DNA from: DHVE2 group archaeon
Lineage (GTDB): Archaea > Thermoplasmatota > Thermoplasmata > Thermoplasmatales > Aciduliprofundaceae
Reading direction: 5' to 3'
Length of the DNA: 34,220 bases
Assembly (NCBI GenBank): GCA_015523125.1
Contig: WAKX01000030.1
Span: forward strand, 1 to 34,220
Positions within the stretch are counted from its first letter, which is position 1, and each line of letters starts with the position of its first letter. Shown here one piece after another: positions 8,231 through 17,700 of this stretch. Below the pieces are notes generated by a model. It was not told the origin of the DNA and made no database searches. It was given only the letters and a program-made list of their open reading frames with translations. The translations under genes and the position numbers were made by a program.

Positions 8231-11097
8231 AACTCAAAATATTCGCGGCGCTTCTTCTCTTTGCTTTGCTGCTTCCAGGGGTAATGGGTAATATAGTGGA
8301 CATTCATGCAACATCGGCCACTGTAGAGTGGAAAACAACCGGCGCGCAGCGGTACGATGTGTATTTGAAAAATTCCACTACCAATTTCTCTCTGTATGAT
8401 TCCGTATATGTGGGGAATGCCACGGGTTACGAAGTGAGATTCGTTGAGTATTTCTCAGACTCATGGCACTACGCCCGGTGGGAAGGCCGCTGGATAGTGA
8501 TTCCGAACAACGCCACGAAGATCCGCTACTCCCTAGGAGGATTGCAGGAGAACACAAAATACGAGGTGCGCGTAGTTGCCAATGGTAAAATCGTTGAGGA
8601 AGATTCGTTTACCACGCTCATAAGGGGAAGCGAGGCAAAAAAGAATCCTACGGCAGTTTATCTGAGCATAGCGACCATCGCCGCAATTATGCTCCTTGCT
8701 CTTTTCATAATCTCTCGAAAAGATCCGCGGGATGCCAGAAGCGCCTATCTTTACATTCTTCCAGCTCTATTGGGTCTTGCATTGGTTAGCTTTTATCCCG
8801 TGATTTACGGCTTTTACCTATCTTTCACGGATTACCGCATGGGGCACGATTTTTCGGCGCATTTCGTAGGATTGCAAAACTATGTGAACATATTCACCAA
8901 CCCGGATTTCTATTTAGTTCTGAACACAACGGTCATATGGACTATCGCAAATGTGTCAGCGCATGTTCTCATTGGCTTAGCCCTCGCTCTCGTTCTCTAC
9001 GGGAAGAGGAGGGGGAAAAGTATATACAGAACCCTTCTGCTGCTACCGTGGGCCATACCTGCGTACATATCGATTCTGGTATGGCGCGGTATGTTTGATG
9101 CAAACTACGGGCTCATAAATAGAGCTTTAGGTCTTGGAATAAATTGGCTCGGCGAGTTCCCGTACGCGTTCATCGCAGTTCTCATCACGAACATCTGGCT
9201 GGGGTTCCCGTTCATGATGATGATGTTCTTAGGGGGATTGCAGGGGATACCGAAGGAATTATACGAAGCCGCAGACATAGATGGATTCACCCGCTGGCAG
9301 AAGTTCAGGCACATAACACTTCCCATGCTGAAGCCCGTGATAACCCCCGCCGTTTTGATGGGTTTTATATGGACGTTCAACATGTTCAACGTCATTTATC
9401 TCATGACCGGCGGCGGGCCTCAGGCCGCGGGACGATTTTCTGCGGGACAAACCGATCTGCTTATCACTTTCGTGTACAACAAAGCATTTCGAGATTGGAT
9501 GTTCGGGTATGCCGCCGCGTACTCAGTGGTGATTTTCCTCATAATACTAGCCTTCAGTGTCAGTTACTCTAAGTTCACAGCATCTGTGAACAGCGAAATG
9601 AGAAGGGAAAGGAGATTTAGACTCAACAAGAAAAACGCACTTAGCGTGGCTTTCTCACTGTATGCGCTGGTATACGCTCTTTCATTCGCGGGAGTAATTT
9701 CACTCCCCATAAAAGAGCCGGCCACATACCTCCTATTCTTCCTGTTCATCGTTGCAATATTCGCGACCAGAAAGAACTACCGAGAAGCGTACCTTTATCT
9801 CACCCTCGTACTCTTCATTGATTTCGCCCTCGCGGTATATTATTGGCTCCTCACAGACATAAGGGCGTACGGGTTCTACGGATTCAATTTGCTTTCACTA
9901 TTGGACATCTTCCTTCTGCTCTATTTCTTCACCTCAAACATCAAAGAGGAATTCGGGGGAAGGGCGATCAAATTCGAAATAAGAAGGGAATTCATAAAGG
10001 CGGAGAATCCGTGGTACCCCATAATATTGGCACTCATAGCAATCGCATTCGCCATCGTTTACAGGGGGATTTACGGAATTGTGTTAGCCTCCTCGGCCAT
10101 AATTTTCCTCGCATATCTATTTCTTCCCAGAGATGAATTGCCCATGCTTGCATCGGCAATTATAGCAACTTCCAGCGTATTTTTCTCGACATACTACGGA
10201 AATTTCATTCTATCTATTCCCCTTATCATCTTCGTCCCATCGACGCTTTTGGAAGAAAAGAAAGCGATGAAATACGTGGAGTACCTAGCCACATGGGGAT
10301 TCCTTTATGGGATGCTCTTCATAATAATCGTGCCAGTGTGGTACATGTTCTGGATATCTGTAAATCCAACCAACACCCTTTTCTCGCCGAATTTGTCTTT
10401 GCTTCCCGCCGGAGCCACGTTTAATAACTACATTTATGCGATTCAGAAAACTCCTTTCCTCCTCTGGCTCAGGAACAGCTTAATCGTTGCGGGAGGAACA
10501 ACCATTCTGGGAATTGTGCTTGCTGTCACCGCCGCCTACGGTTATTCCCGCTTTGATTTTCACGGAAAGAACTCGACGCTCATGCTCTTCCTCGTCGTTC
10601 AGATGTTCCCCGGAGTGATAGTGCTCATCCCCTACTATTTGATAATGTACAACCTCGGCTTGGTGGATACTTTCATAGGGTTGATAATCGCTTACGCGGT
10701 TACGGCGATTCCCCTCATCGTTTGGATGTCAAAGGGATTCTTCGATTCAATCCCGAAATCCATAGATGAGGCCGCTATGATTGACGGCTGTTCCCGCTTC
10801 TCCGCATTCATGCGCGTCGTTCTCCCGCTTGCGACTCCGGGAATTTCCGTGGCCGCTCTATTCTCATTCATAACCGCGTGGAACGAGTTCGTTCTCGCCT
10901 ATACGTTCATGGGCGAGGAGCATTACACCTTGCCAGTTGGGATTATGCAGTTCGTTGGATTAACGGGAACCACGAGCTCCCAGTGGGGCGTGTTCGCTGC
11001 AGTATCCATCATGGTTTCCATACCTGTGGTGCTCGTATTCCTCTCCCTGCAGAGGTACCTCATATCTGGAATGACCTCAGGAAGTGTGAAAGGGTGA
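8227..11097 (+). CDS. Fused maltodextrin ABC permease (MalF-MalG single chain) with extracellular FN3-like domain
   Basis: This 956-residue protein carries both membrane subunits of a carbohydrate ABC importer. A signal peptide (1-21) is followed by an FN3-like domain (about 22-134; TSATVEWKT, NTKYEVRV), a helix at about 143-163, and a MalF unit with the ATPase-coupling EAA loop from residue 347 (EAADIDGFTRW...LP). After R459 lie about 225 residues with roughly eight extra hydrophobic segments. A MalG unit starts near 684, with its EAA loop from residue 848 (EAAMIDGCSRF...LP). The GTG start overlaps the preceding TGA, and GGAGGTG lies five bases upstream. It should pair with the tethered binding domain of the previous protein and with MalK of the next gene. 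Normal MalF and MalG are separate proteins. Transport of maltodextrins is inferred from context. Confidence 0.9.
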   Translation: MKLKIFAALLLFALLLPGVMGNIVDIHATSATVEWKTTGAQRYDVYLKNSTTNFSLYDSVYVGNATGYEVRFVEYFSDSWHYARWEGRWIVIPNNATKIRYSLGGLQENTKYEVRVVANGKIVEEDSFTTLIRGSEAKKNPTAVYLSIATIAAIMLLALFIISRKDPRDARSAYLYILPALLGLALVSFYPVIYGFYLSFTDYRMGHDFSAHFVGLQNYVNIFTNPDFYLVLNTTVIWTIANVSAHVLIGLALALVLYGKRRGKSIYRTLLLLPWAIPAYISILVWRGMFDANYGLINRALGLGINWLGEFPYAFIAVLITNIWLGFPFMMMMFLGGLQGIPKELYEAADIDGFTRWQKFRHITLPMLKPVITPAVLMGFIWTFNMFNVIYLMTGGGPQAAGRFSAGQTDLLITFVYNKAFRDWMFGYAAAYSVVIFLIILAFSVSYSKFTASVNSEMRRERRFRLNKKNALSVAFSLYALVYALSFAGVISLPIKEPATYLLFFLFIVAIFATRKNYREAYLYLTLVLFIDFALAVYYWLLTDIRAYGFYGFNLLSLLDIFLLLYFFTSNIKEEFGGRAIKFEIRREFIKAENPWYPIILALIAIAFAIVYRGIYGIVLASSAIIFLAYLFLPRDELPMLASAIIATSSVFFSTYYGNFILSIPLIIFVPSTLLEEKKAMKYVEYLATWGFLYGMLFIIIVPVWYMFWISVNPTNTLFSPNLSLLPAGATFNNYIYAIQKTPFLLWLRNSLIVAGGTTILGIVLAVTAAYGYSRFDFHGKNSTLMLFLVVQMFPGVIVLIPYYLIMYNLGLVDTFIGLIIAYAVTAIPLIVWMSKGFFDSIPKSIDEAAMIDGCSRFSAFMRVVLPLATPGISVAALFSFITAWNEFVLAYTFMGEEHYTLPVGIMQFVGLTGTTSSQWGVFAAVSIMVSIPVVLVFLSLQRYLISGMTSGSVKG

Positions 11098-11101
11098 TAG
11101 A

Positions 11102-12196
11102 ATGAGAGTGAAATTTGAAAATGTAAGCAAAAAATTCGGAGAATTCGAAGCGGTCAAAGACCTTAATTTCGAAATAGAGGATGGAGAGTTCTTCGTCATA
11201 CTCGGGCCATCTGGAAGCGGCAAGACAACGACTTTAAGAATGATCGCAGGTCTGGAGAAGCCAACTTCGGGAAGGATTTACATAGGGGAAAGAGATGTGA
11301 CAAACTTAGCTCCGAAGGATCGAAATATAGCCATGGTTTTCCAAAATTACGCGCTCTATCCGCACATGACCGTTTACGACAACATGGCCTTTGCACTGAA
11401 ATTAAAAAAGAGGGGATTCAGAAGAGTCTATACGAAGGATGAGATAGATGAAAGAGTCCATAAAGCTGCGAAGATGCTCCACATAGAAGAGCAATTGGAG
11501 AAGAAGCCCGCGCAGCTGAGCGGCGGGCAGAGGCAACGTGTCGCTTTAGGTCGCGCTTTGGTAAGAAATCCCAGCGTTTTCCTATTCGACGAGCCGCTTA
11601 GCAATTTGGATGCGAAGCTGCGAGCGGAGATGCGCGTGGAACTGAAGAGAATACATCAGGAACTGAAGGTCACGATGGTTTACGTCACGCATGACCAGTT
11701 AGAAGCCATGACACTGGGAGACAGGATAATGGTCTTAAATCGCGGAGAAATAATGCAGATGGACGAGCCAATGGCCATGTACCACAATCCTCGTAATCTC
11801 TTTGTGGCCACGTTCATAGGGAGTCCCGAGATGAACATACTGGACTGCGAAATAAAAGAAGATATGCTGGATTTCGGAGATTTTGCGCTTAATATTCCTG
11901 AAGAGCTTAAAGAAAAGTTAAAAGAGCACATTGTCTCCAAAGTCAAATTCGGAATTCGTCCGGAGGATGTGATGGACTCGCTGTTCGTAGAGAACAAGGA
12001 AGAGCAGAGAATTCGGGTGAAGGTGGACGTCATTGAGCCCTTGGGCTCCGAGATACACGCGCATTTGAAGATTGGAGAGCATGAAATATTGGCGAGATTT
12101 CCGCCGGTTGTGAAGGTAAGACCCGGGGAAGAGATGGACGTGGTTTTCAACATGAAGAGAATTCACCTGTTTCGAGATGGGGAGGCGATACTGTGA
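11102..12196 (+). CDS. malK: Maltodextrin ABC transporter ATPase
   Basis: The 364-residue CUT1-type ATPase energises the importer from the cytoplasmic face. Walker A GPSGSGKTT is at residues 35-43, the Q-loop in QNYALYPHM, the signature LSGGQ at 139-143, Walker B in FLFDEP, the D-loop as SNLD and the switch His in VTHDQ. A C-terminal TOBE/regulatory domain of about 120 residues is present, so length is normal for MalK/UgpC. It starts four bases after the permease stop. One ATPase gene with two EAA loops in one permease suggests a MalK dimer bound to the single-chain permease. The sugar could differ (trehalose, other oligosaccharides), but the amylopullulanase fusion in the operon favours maltodextrins. 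Confidence 0.93.
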   Translation: MRVKFENVSKKFGEFEAVKDLNFEIEDGEFFVILGPSGSGKTTTLRMIAGLEKPTSGRIYIGERDVTNLAPKDRNIAMVFQNYALYPHMTVYDNMAFALKLKKRGFRRVYTKDEIDERVHKAAKMLHIEEQLEKKPAQLSGGQRQRVALGRALVRNPSVFLFDEPLSNLDAKLRAEMRVELKRIHQELKVTMVYVTHDQLEAMTLGDRIMVLNRGEIMQMDEPMAMYHNPRNLFVATFIGSPEMNILDCEIKEDMLDFGDFALNIPEELKEKLKEHIVSKVKFGIRPEDVMDSLFVENKEEQRIRVKVDVIEPLGSEIHAHLKIGEHEILARFPPVVKVRPGEEMDVVFNMKRIHLFRDGEAIL

Positions 12197-13314
12197 AAGT
12201 GACCATGATGAGTTTGGAATATCCGCCAAATGTTTACGGCGGGGTAGGAGTGCACATAAAAAATCTGGTGAAGCATCTTTCCAAATATGTGGAAGTGGAG
12301 ATAAGAACCCTCAACGCAAACAGGGAAAACGATGTGAAAGAATACGAGCCATGGGAAATTTTCGATGGAAAATATCAATGGGATAGGGTATTGAGCACAT
12401 TGTCTCTGAATCTTGCGATGGTTAGGGATCCTGTGGATGCGGATATAATTCACACACATACGTGGTATGCGAACTTAGCCGGCTTCATGGCAAAGAAGTT
12501 AAACGGAAAGAAGTTGGTGAGCACCGTTCATAGCTTAGAGCCCCTGAGGCCGTGGAAGAGGGAGCAGATAGGAAACGGGTACGAGCTGAGCGTCTGGATG
12601 GAGAAAACGGGGCTGGAGAATTCCGATAAGATCATAGCGGTCTCGAAGGGTATGAAAGAGGACATAATGCGGGTATACGATATTCCGAAAGAAAAGATAA
12701 ATGTGATTTACAACGGCATAGACGTGGACAAATTCAAAAAAACCGAAAATAGAGAGGTTTTGGACGAATTGGGCCTCGACGAAAATTATGTTTTATTCGT
12801 GGGGAGAATGACGAGGCAAAAGGGCATAGACACGCTCATCGAAGCTTCGAAGTACATTGACGGAAAAATAGTTATTGTGACGGGCAAAGAAGATAGCGAA
12901 GAAACTTACGAGCACTACAGAAACCTTTTAATGGGGGAGAAGAACATAATCTGGTTCCACCGCTATTTTTCCTTGGATTCCCTTGTTCAATTGTACTCCC
13001 ATGCCGCAGTTTTCGTGACTCCGTCCATATACGAGCCCTTCGGCATAATTAACTTAGAAGCGCTGGCATGCGGCACGCCCGTGGTTGCATCTGCGGTTGG
13101 GGGAATAAAGGAGATCGTGCAGGACGGCGTGAACGGCTTCTTGGTTGAGCCCAAAAACGCGCAACAGCTGGCGGAGAAAGTTAACTTATTGCTAAAAGAC
13201 GATGACCTGCGAAAAGAAATGGGCAAAAACGGCAGAAGAAGGGCGGAAGAGTTCTCATGGGAGCGCATCGCAAAGCAAACTTACGAGCTCTACAGGGGGC
13301 TTTTGAATGATTGA
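12193..13314 (+). CDS. glgM: GT4 glycosyltransferase of the GlgM (maltose-1-phosphate synthase) type
   Basis: The 373-residue GT-B enzyme begins with a GGVGVHI nucleotide-sugar loop. It carries HTHTWYANLAG and HSLEPLRPWK, which I recognise as hallmarks of the actinobacterial GlgA/GlgM family rather than of classical GlgA (usually longer) or archaeal trehalose synthase TreT. Donor-site residues are R205 and K210 in GRMTRQKG, and the E-x7-E pair is E281/E289. GlgM makes alpha-maltose-1-phosphate from a nucleotide-activated glucose and glucose-1-phosphate and can extend glucans. The GTG start overlaps the malK TGA (GTGA), and the stop overlaps the next gene by eight bases. The kinase next door makes the same product in known systems, which strengthens the call. 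Donor (ADP- or UDP-glucose) and exact acceptor are not decided by sequence. Confidence 0.75.
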   Translation: MKVTMMSLEYPPNVYGGVGVHIKNLVKHLSKYVEVEIRTLNANRENDVKEYEPWEIFDGKYQWDRVLSTLSLNLAMVRDPVDADIIHTHTWYANLAGFMAKKLNGKKLVSTVHSLEPLRPWKREQIGNGYELSVWMEKTGLENSDKIIAVSKGMKEDIMRVYDIPKEKINVIYNGIDVDKFKKTENREVLDELGLDENYVLFVGRMTRQKGIDTLIEASKYIDGKIVIVTGKEDSEETYEHYRNLLMGEKNIIWFHRYFSLDSLVQLYSHAAVFVTPSIYEPFGIINLEALACGTPVVASAVGGIKEIVQDGVNGFLVEPKNAQQLAEKVNLLLKDDDLRKEMGKNGRRRAEEFSWERIAKQTYELYRGLLND

Positions 13315-14335
13315 GGACTGCACGAAGATAGGAGATTTGGAATTGATAATAAAAGGTGAAGAATTCGAAATGAAATATAAGGGAAGAGATGCCTTCGAAT
13401 CAGAGGAGGGCCTAAAAGCTATGCTCTCCCTCTATAAAATTGGAGAAATCGAGACGAAAAACGGGAAAAAATTCGAATTTTACGGAGATGTCGATGATAA
13501 TTTTGATAAGATGGAACGACTGGGGTACAGCACAAATAATGTGATCGCAACCGAGAGCGTGGTGGTGAAATCATACAGGAATTTGGGTAATAGAGAGCCC
13601 GAACTTTTACAGCTATTGGGAGAAGTAGCTCCTCGTGTGTTGGGCTACGGGCTCTACAACGGCAAATACATCCAAATAATCACCAAGAGATTCAACGGAG
13701 AGGATGTGGGAAAGATAATCTGGGAGAACAGGCAGAAATATCTGCGGGGAGAGGAGTGGAAAGATGATTTTGATGAAATTCTGTTTCAAATAGCGCAGAC
13801 GGTTAGAAAGATGCATGAAATCCTGAGGAAATTGGGAGAAGAGCGCGTGAAAAAAGAGGACGTTGAAAGGTGGTTAGCTAATACGATGAGCCTCGCAGAA
13901 AGCGCTGGATTGAAATTGAAGAACCACAACCAGCTATTCAGTTCGCAGGTAGATAAAGAAAAAATTGAAATTCATGGAGACCTGCATTTTGGCCAGATGA
14001 TCCTTCACCACGGGAAAATCATCATAACTGATTTTGAAGGAGAGCCTCTATACCGAAAATCCGAAAAACTGCCGCCAATAAGGGACATAGCCACGCTGGC
14101 GAGGGCTCTGGGGTACATATCTCGCGGAGAATGGGACGAGTGGGAAAAACACGGAATAGAAAAGATATACGAGTTCTACGGGTCTCAAATTTTCACCAAA
14201 AGGGAATACTATGAGTGGATGCTCGAAAGGGCTCTCTACGAAGTGAATTACGAGATGAAATACAGAAAAGAGAATGTGGATATTCCGCTCAAGGGTGCGA
14301 AGCGAATTGGAAATTTGCTGGAGGTGTTGGATTGA
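13307..14335 (+). CDS. Maltokinase-like sugar kinase
   Basis: The 342-residue protein has the aminoglycoside-phosphotransferase-like kinase fold. The catalytic loop is HGDLHFGQM (H223, D225) and the metal-binding motif ITDFEGEP (D242), followed by PPIRDIATLARAL. The HGDLHxGQ...DFEGEP...RD combination is typical of actinobacterial maltokinase (Mak/Pep2), which forms maltose-1-phosphate from maltose and ATP. The length is shorter than bacterial Mak (about 450 residues) and the N-terminal cap is reduced. ATG 13307 lies eight bases inside glgM. The position behind a maltodextrin importer and beside GlgM supports a maltose or short-glucan substrate. A different sugar or a glycosyl-glycerate is possible. 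Confidence 0.72.
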   Translation: MIEDCTKIGDLELIIKGEEFEMKYKGRDAFESEEGLKAMLSLYKIGEIETKNGKKFEFYGDVDDNFDKMERLGYSTNNVIATESVVVKSYRNLGNREPELLQLLGEVAPRVLGYGLYNGKYIQIITKRFNGEDVGKIIWENRQKYLRGEEWKDDFDEILFQIAQTVRKMHEILRKLGEERVKKEDVERWLANTMSLAESAGLKLKNHNQLFSSQVDKEKIEIHGDLHFGQMILHHGKIIITDFEGEPLYRKSEKLPPIRDIATLARALGYISRGEWDEWEKHGIEKIYEFYGSQIFTKREYYEWMLERALYEVNYEMKYRKENVDIPLKGAKRIGNLLEVLD

Positions 14336-17300
14336 GAGCTACGATAGCAATAATCTTGGTAGCTATGCTTCTCATGGTTTCGCTCCCGCAGGTTCATGAC
14401 CATAATAATTTGATTTCAAATTCTAGGAACGTAGGCGACGATGCAACCGAAGGAATAAAAATCGACGGGAAGTTCAGGGATTGGAATCTCAACGATGTGA
14501 AAGCGGTGGATAACTATGGAGATGAATATAGATTCAACGACGGGTACGACGATTCCCGCGATATTATAGCGTTCTACTATCGCTATGAAAGTTCCACTTT
14601 ATTTTTCAGAGTGGATTTTCTAAACCTGCAATATGCGGCAGAAGTTGGGAACATGGACTTGTACATTGCTATAAATTACTCATCAGGCGGACAAAATTGG
14701 CTTCCAGATTATGTGGAAACTCAAACGGATACGCCGTGGGAGATATGCTTAGCCATATATGACACATCCCACTACGCCGTTTACCTCTCAAACTGGAGCT
14801 ATGGAAACTGGAGCATCGAGGGAATAAAATACAACTCTCAGGTGGATGCTGTGGAGCTCGCATTGAATTCTTCTATACTCCAGCAGAATGGATGGGACGG
14901 CTCAGTCCCCACATTTCAGGTTTACACCACCCGAGATGGCACGAACGGAGGTCCCGGGGAAATATCTCCTGGAACGTACAACACACCTGAGAGCGATATA
15001 GTGGACGCAATAGGCTCCTCAATATACAGGGGGAACGGCAATAGCACAGGATGGCTCAACGGGAGCATACCCTCTTCCTCGCACATAACTCCCACAAAGA
15101 TTGCATTTTTGCACCACGCCAATCAATTCCTGAAGAACATATCCTACTTTGTCGGGGATAATAATGTGGGCATGTACGCGGTTCCGAGCATACACGAGTA
15201 CTGGCATGTGCCCGTTAATTTGCATATTTCCGGCACGCTCGCGGACGGAATCGAATATTATCGTCCGGATTTCAATCGATATCTCAGAAAACTCGCAGAT
15301 GAGGGGATAGCACACATGGTCGGTGGATTTTACGCAGAGTATATTCCCAAATATCTCCCGAGGGAGTTCAACAACTGGAGCATGGAGGAGGCAAAGGAAT
15401 ACAACGAGAAATACTACAACTACACCCCGCAGGTTTGTTGGATTCCCGAGCGAGTTTTCTGGCATGGATGGGATAGAACGGTTAAGGATGGAGGTTACAA
15501 AATAGTGGTTGCCGACACGGAAGTTGCATTTAACTGGTACCATCCATCATGGGCATCAGAGGGGAAGGATGAGTACTACGTGTGGAACGACTCTGGGGTG
15601 AAGGTGCTCTTCATCAGCAATACCGGCCGCGCTGGGAACTGGCAGAATATACAGGACATGCTTCCAAACCCAACGGATGGCGGTTTAAATGAGAATATAA
15701 GAAAATTACTCGTGAGAAATGAAATCGAGGATGCTGCTAACAGGTACATCCTCTACATGGACGATTGGGAGAAGTTCTTCGGCAACGCGCCGGGCTGGGG
15801 CGGGCCCGAAGTAGTTACAAATTATAACGAGAGCATAGGGTGGATAGCACAGCATCCATGGATTCACGTGGCCTCGCTGGAAGAGCTCGCAAATCTACCG
15901 GTGCATGGGAATATAACCATCGGAGACGCCTCGTACTTCTGGCTCACCCAGAATTTAGGCACCGCGGGCAGCGATTCCACCGGTCCAAATGATTCCTACG
16001 ATTTATACGACGCGTGGTATTACGACCCTTACCACGAGATAACCGTCGGCGTGCCTTATTTCAATTATACTCCCGTGGATAACATCGAAAAACTGGGTGA
16101 CTATGAAACTCCCCATACCGTTATCCACGATGTGTGGGAGAACATAAGCAAAATACCTGAATCCTCGCCCATATATGATGTTGCAATGAAATCCTTCGCA
16201 GCCATGATGTACGAGACCGCGTGGAGGGGAAAGGGGATAAGCATAACAATGCACGATGACATCTCCGACTGGGAGAAGGATCAGGCCTCACATATTAAAG
16301 ATGTGAATATCTTCCACTTTGCTCAGAAATGGTTGGACAATCCCCATGCAGGGATATGGAAAGAAGATGTGAACATGGACGGCCTTAAAGATATTGTATT
16401 TTCAAACGGCACATTGTTTGGAGTTGTATCGACAAGGGGTGGAAAAATCACCTTCCTCATGGACTCACGGGGAAGAATTCTCATAGGAAATCCCGTGGTA
16501 GGATGGCACACACAGGGCTCGGATTTCACGGACATCGTTGGCATAGCAACTTCGAATTATCACTACGAAGACAACCCTGTGCCGTATAACTTAGGCTCGA
16601 AGAGCTACGCTTTTGAAGAAATAGGATACGAGAACTCGCTTTACAATTTGAGCATGGATGGAAGCAGGATTATTGCAAATATTGGGAACATTACGAAGAC
16701 ATACTCGATAACAGCAAAGGGCATAATTGTGAATTATTCAACCCCCGATACAATCGGAGTGAGAATTACAGCCTCTCCAAACTTCAAGAATTTGACATCT
16801 TTGGAATTCGTGGCGAATAAAAGTGTAAGGGGAATAAAAAATGGCGTAGATGGGTTGTGTGCATGGGTTGCCGCCACCAACGCTTCGTTCTACTTGGAGA
16901 AGAGAGAAACAATGTCAGGGTACATGGTATACTACGGAGATGGAAATTTTTCATTTGTGTTGCAATTCTCCTCGAAAGGATACGAGAATCTCCCTCCGTG
17001 GCAGATAAAGCAATTACCCGTGCTGAGAGTTCCCGAGGATGGAAAAAGGGTGAATATGATCAATCTCAGCGAATTTTTCCGCGATGATATTTCTAAAAAT
17101 TTGAAATTTATTTTGAAATACAACGACTCTTCCGGTGTGTACGTTACAATGAACGGCACATGGGTGAGCGTTGATGCTAACACCGGAGAGAAAAATAACA
17201 ATTGGAACGGCTGGATAAACGTAACAGTTATAGCCATGGATGGAGAAGGAGCAAAAACGGATACGATTCTGCGAGTGTATATTTATCCTGTGGATGATCC

Positions 17301-17700
17301 GCCGAGCATATACGTATCTATCAAAAACAACGAAACGATAAGCAGGGATTGTATCATAACAATATCAGCAAAGGACATCGACAGTCCCAGCGTGAGCATT
17401 TGGTACTCAATAGATAGTGGAAATTTGGTCAAAGGAAACAAGGTAAAGTTGGATGTTCACAAGTTAGGCGATGGAAAACATACACTAATGGTAAAGGCCA
17501 GCGATGGAAACCTGAGTACTTACGAGAACATAACGTTCTACGTGGAGACTCCAAAATATTACACCATTCCTGCGATAGCTTCTTCTTTGATAATATTTGT
17601 CGCGCTGGTATCTGTGTGGGTATACAAAAAGAAAAAAAGATTAGCGAGTTCTCCGCAAGAACACGGGAGCAATAAGAACGAGGAAAACGGGCAGAATTAG
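14332..17700 (+). CDS. Secreted membrane-anchored GH57 glycosidase with DOMON-like and Ig-like domains
   Basis: I place the start at TTG 14332: it overlaps the kinase TGA, is preceded by GGAGGTG with five bases spacing, and opens directly on a signal peptide (RATIAIILVAMLLMV). The 1122-residue product has a DOMON-like domain opening with IDGKFRDW (about 45-210) and a GH57 domain (about 240-560). HHANQ replaces the usual HxHQP. CWIPERVFW contains the expected nucleophile E373, and YMDDWEKF the expected acid D478 (or D477). This pattern is nearest the 4-alpha-glucanotransferase/alpha-amylase branch of GH57. A second beta-rich region, two Ig/cadherin-like domains (about 890-1070), a membrane helix (about 1079-1096) and a hydrophilic tail follow. 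Exact activity is not decided. Its last 60 bases are also the 3' end of the convergent gene. Confidence 0.8.
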   Translation: MRATIAIILVAMLLMVSLPQVHDHNNLISNSRNVGDDATEGIKIDGKFRDWNLNDVKAVDNYGDEYRFNDGYDDSRDIIAFYYRYESSTLFFRVDFLNLQYAAEVGNMDLYIAINYSSGGQNWLPDYVETQTDTPWEICLAIYDTSHYAVYLSNWSYGNWSIEGIKYNSQVDAVELALNSSILQQNGWDGSVPTFQVYTTRDGTNGGPGEISPGTYNTPESDIVDAIGSSIYRGNGNSTGWLNGSIPSSSHITPTKIAFLHHANQFLKNISYFVGDNNVGMYAVPSIHEYWHVPVNLHISGTLADGIEYYRPDFNRYLRKLADEGIAHMVGGFYAEYIPKYLPREFNNWSMEEAKEYNEKYYNYTPQVCWIPERVFWHGWDRTVKDGGYKIVVADTEVAFNWYHPSWASEGKDEYYVWNDSGVKVLFISNTGRAGNWQNIQDMLPNPTDGGLNENIRKLLVRNEIEDAANRYILYMDDWEKFFGNAPGWGGPEVVTNYNESIGWIAQHPWIHVASLEELANLPVHGNITIGDASYFWLTQNLGTAGSDSTGPNDSYDLYDAWYYDPYHEITVGVPYFNYTPVDNIEKLGDYETPHTVIHDVWENISKIPESSPIYDVAMKSFAAMMYETAWRGKGISITMHDDISDWEKDQASHIKDVNIFHFAQKWLDNPHAGIWKEDVNMDGLKDIVFSNGTLFGVVSTRGGKITFLMDSRGRILIGNPVVGWHTQGSDFTDIVGIATSNYHYEDNPVPYNLGSKSYAFEEIGYENSLYNLSMDGSRIIANIGNITKTYSITAKGIIVNYSTPDTIGVRITASPNFKNLTSLEFVANKSVRGIKNGVDGLCAWVAATNASFYLEKRETMSGYMVYYGDGNFSFVLQFSSKGYENLPPWQIKQLPVLRVPEDGKRVNMINLSEFFRDDISKNLKFILKYNDSSGVYVTMNGTWVSVDANTGEKNNNWNGWINVTVIAMDGEGAKTDTILRVYIYPVDDPPSIYVSIKNNETISRDCIITISAKDIDSPSVSIWYSIDSGNLVKGNKVKLDVHKLGDGKHTLMVKASDGNLSTYENITFYVETPKYYTIPAIASSLIIFVALVSVWVYKKKKRLASSPQEHGSNKNEENGQN

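Noticed and set aside
9144-9572. 142-residue plus-strand open frame inside the permease gene
   Set aside because: It is a shadow frame of a strongly supported permease sequence, rich in His/Arg, with no SD and no recognisable domain.
14215-14331. Upstream ATG extension of the second GH57 gene
   Set aside because: It lies inside the kinase gene in another frame and places hydrophilic residues before an evident signal peptide. TTG 14332 has an SD and overlaps the kinase stop.
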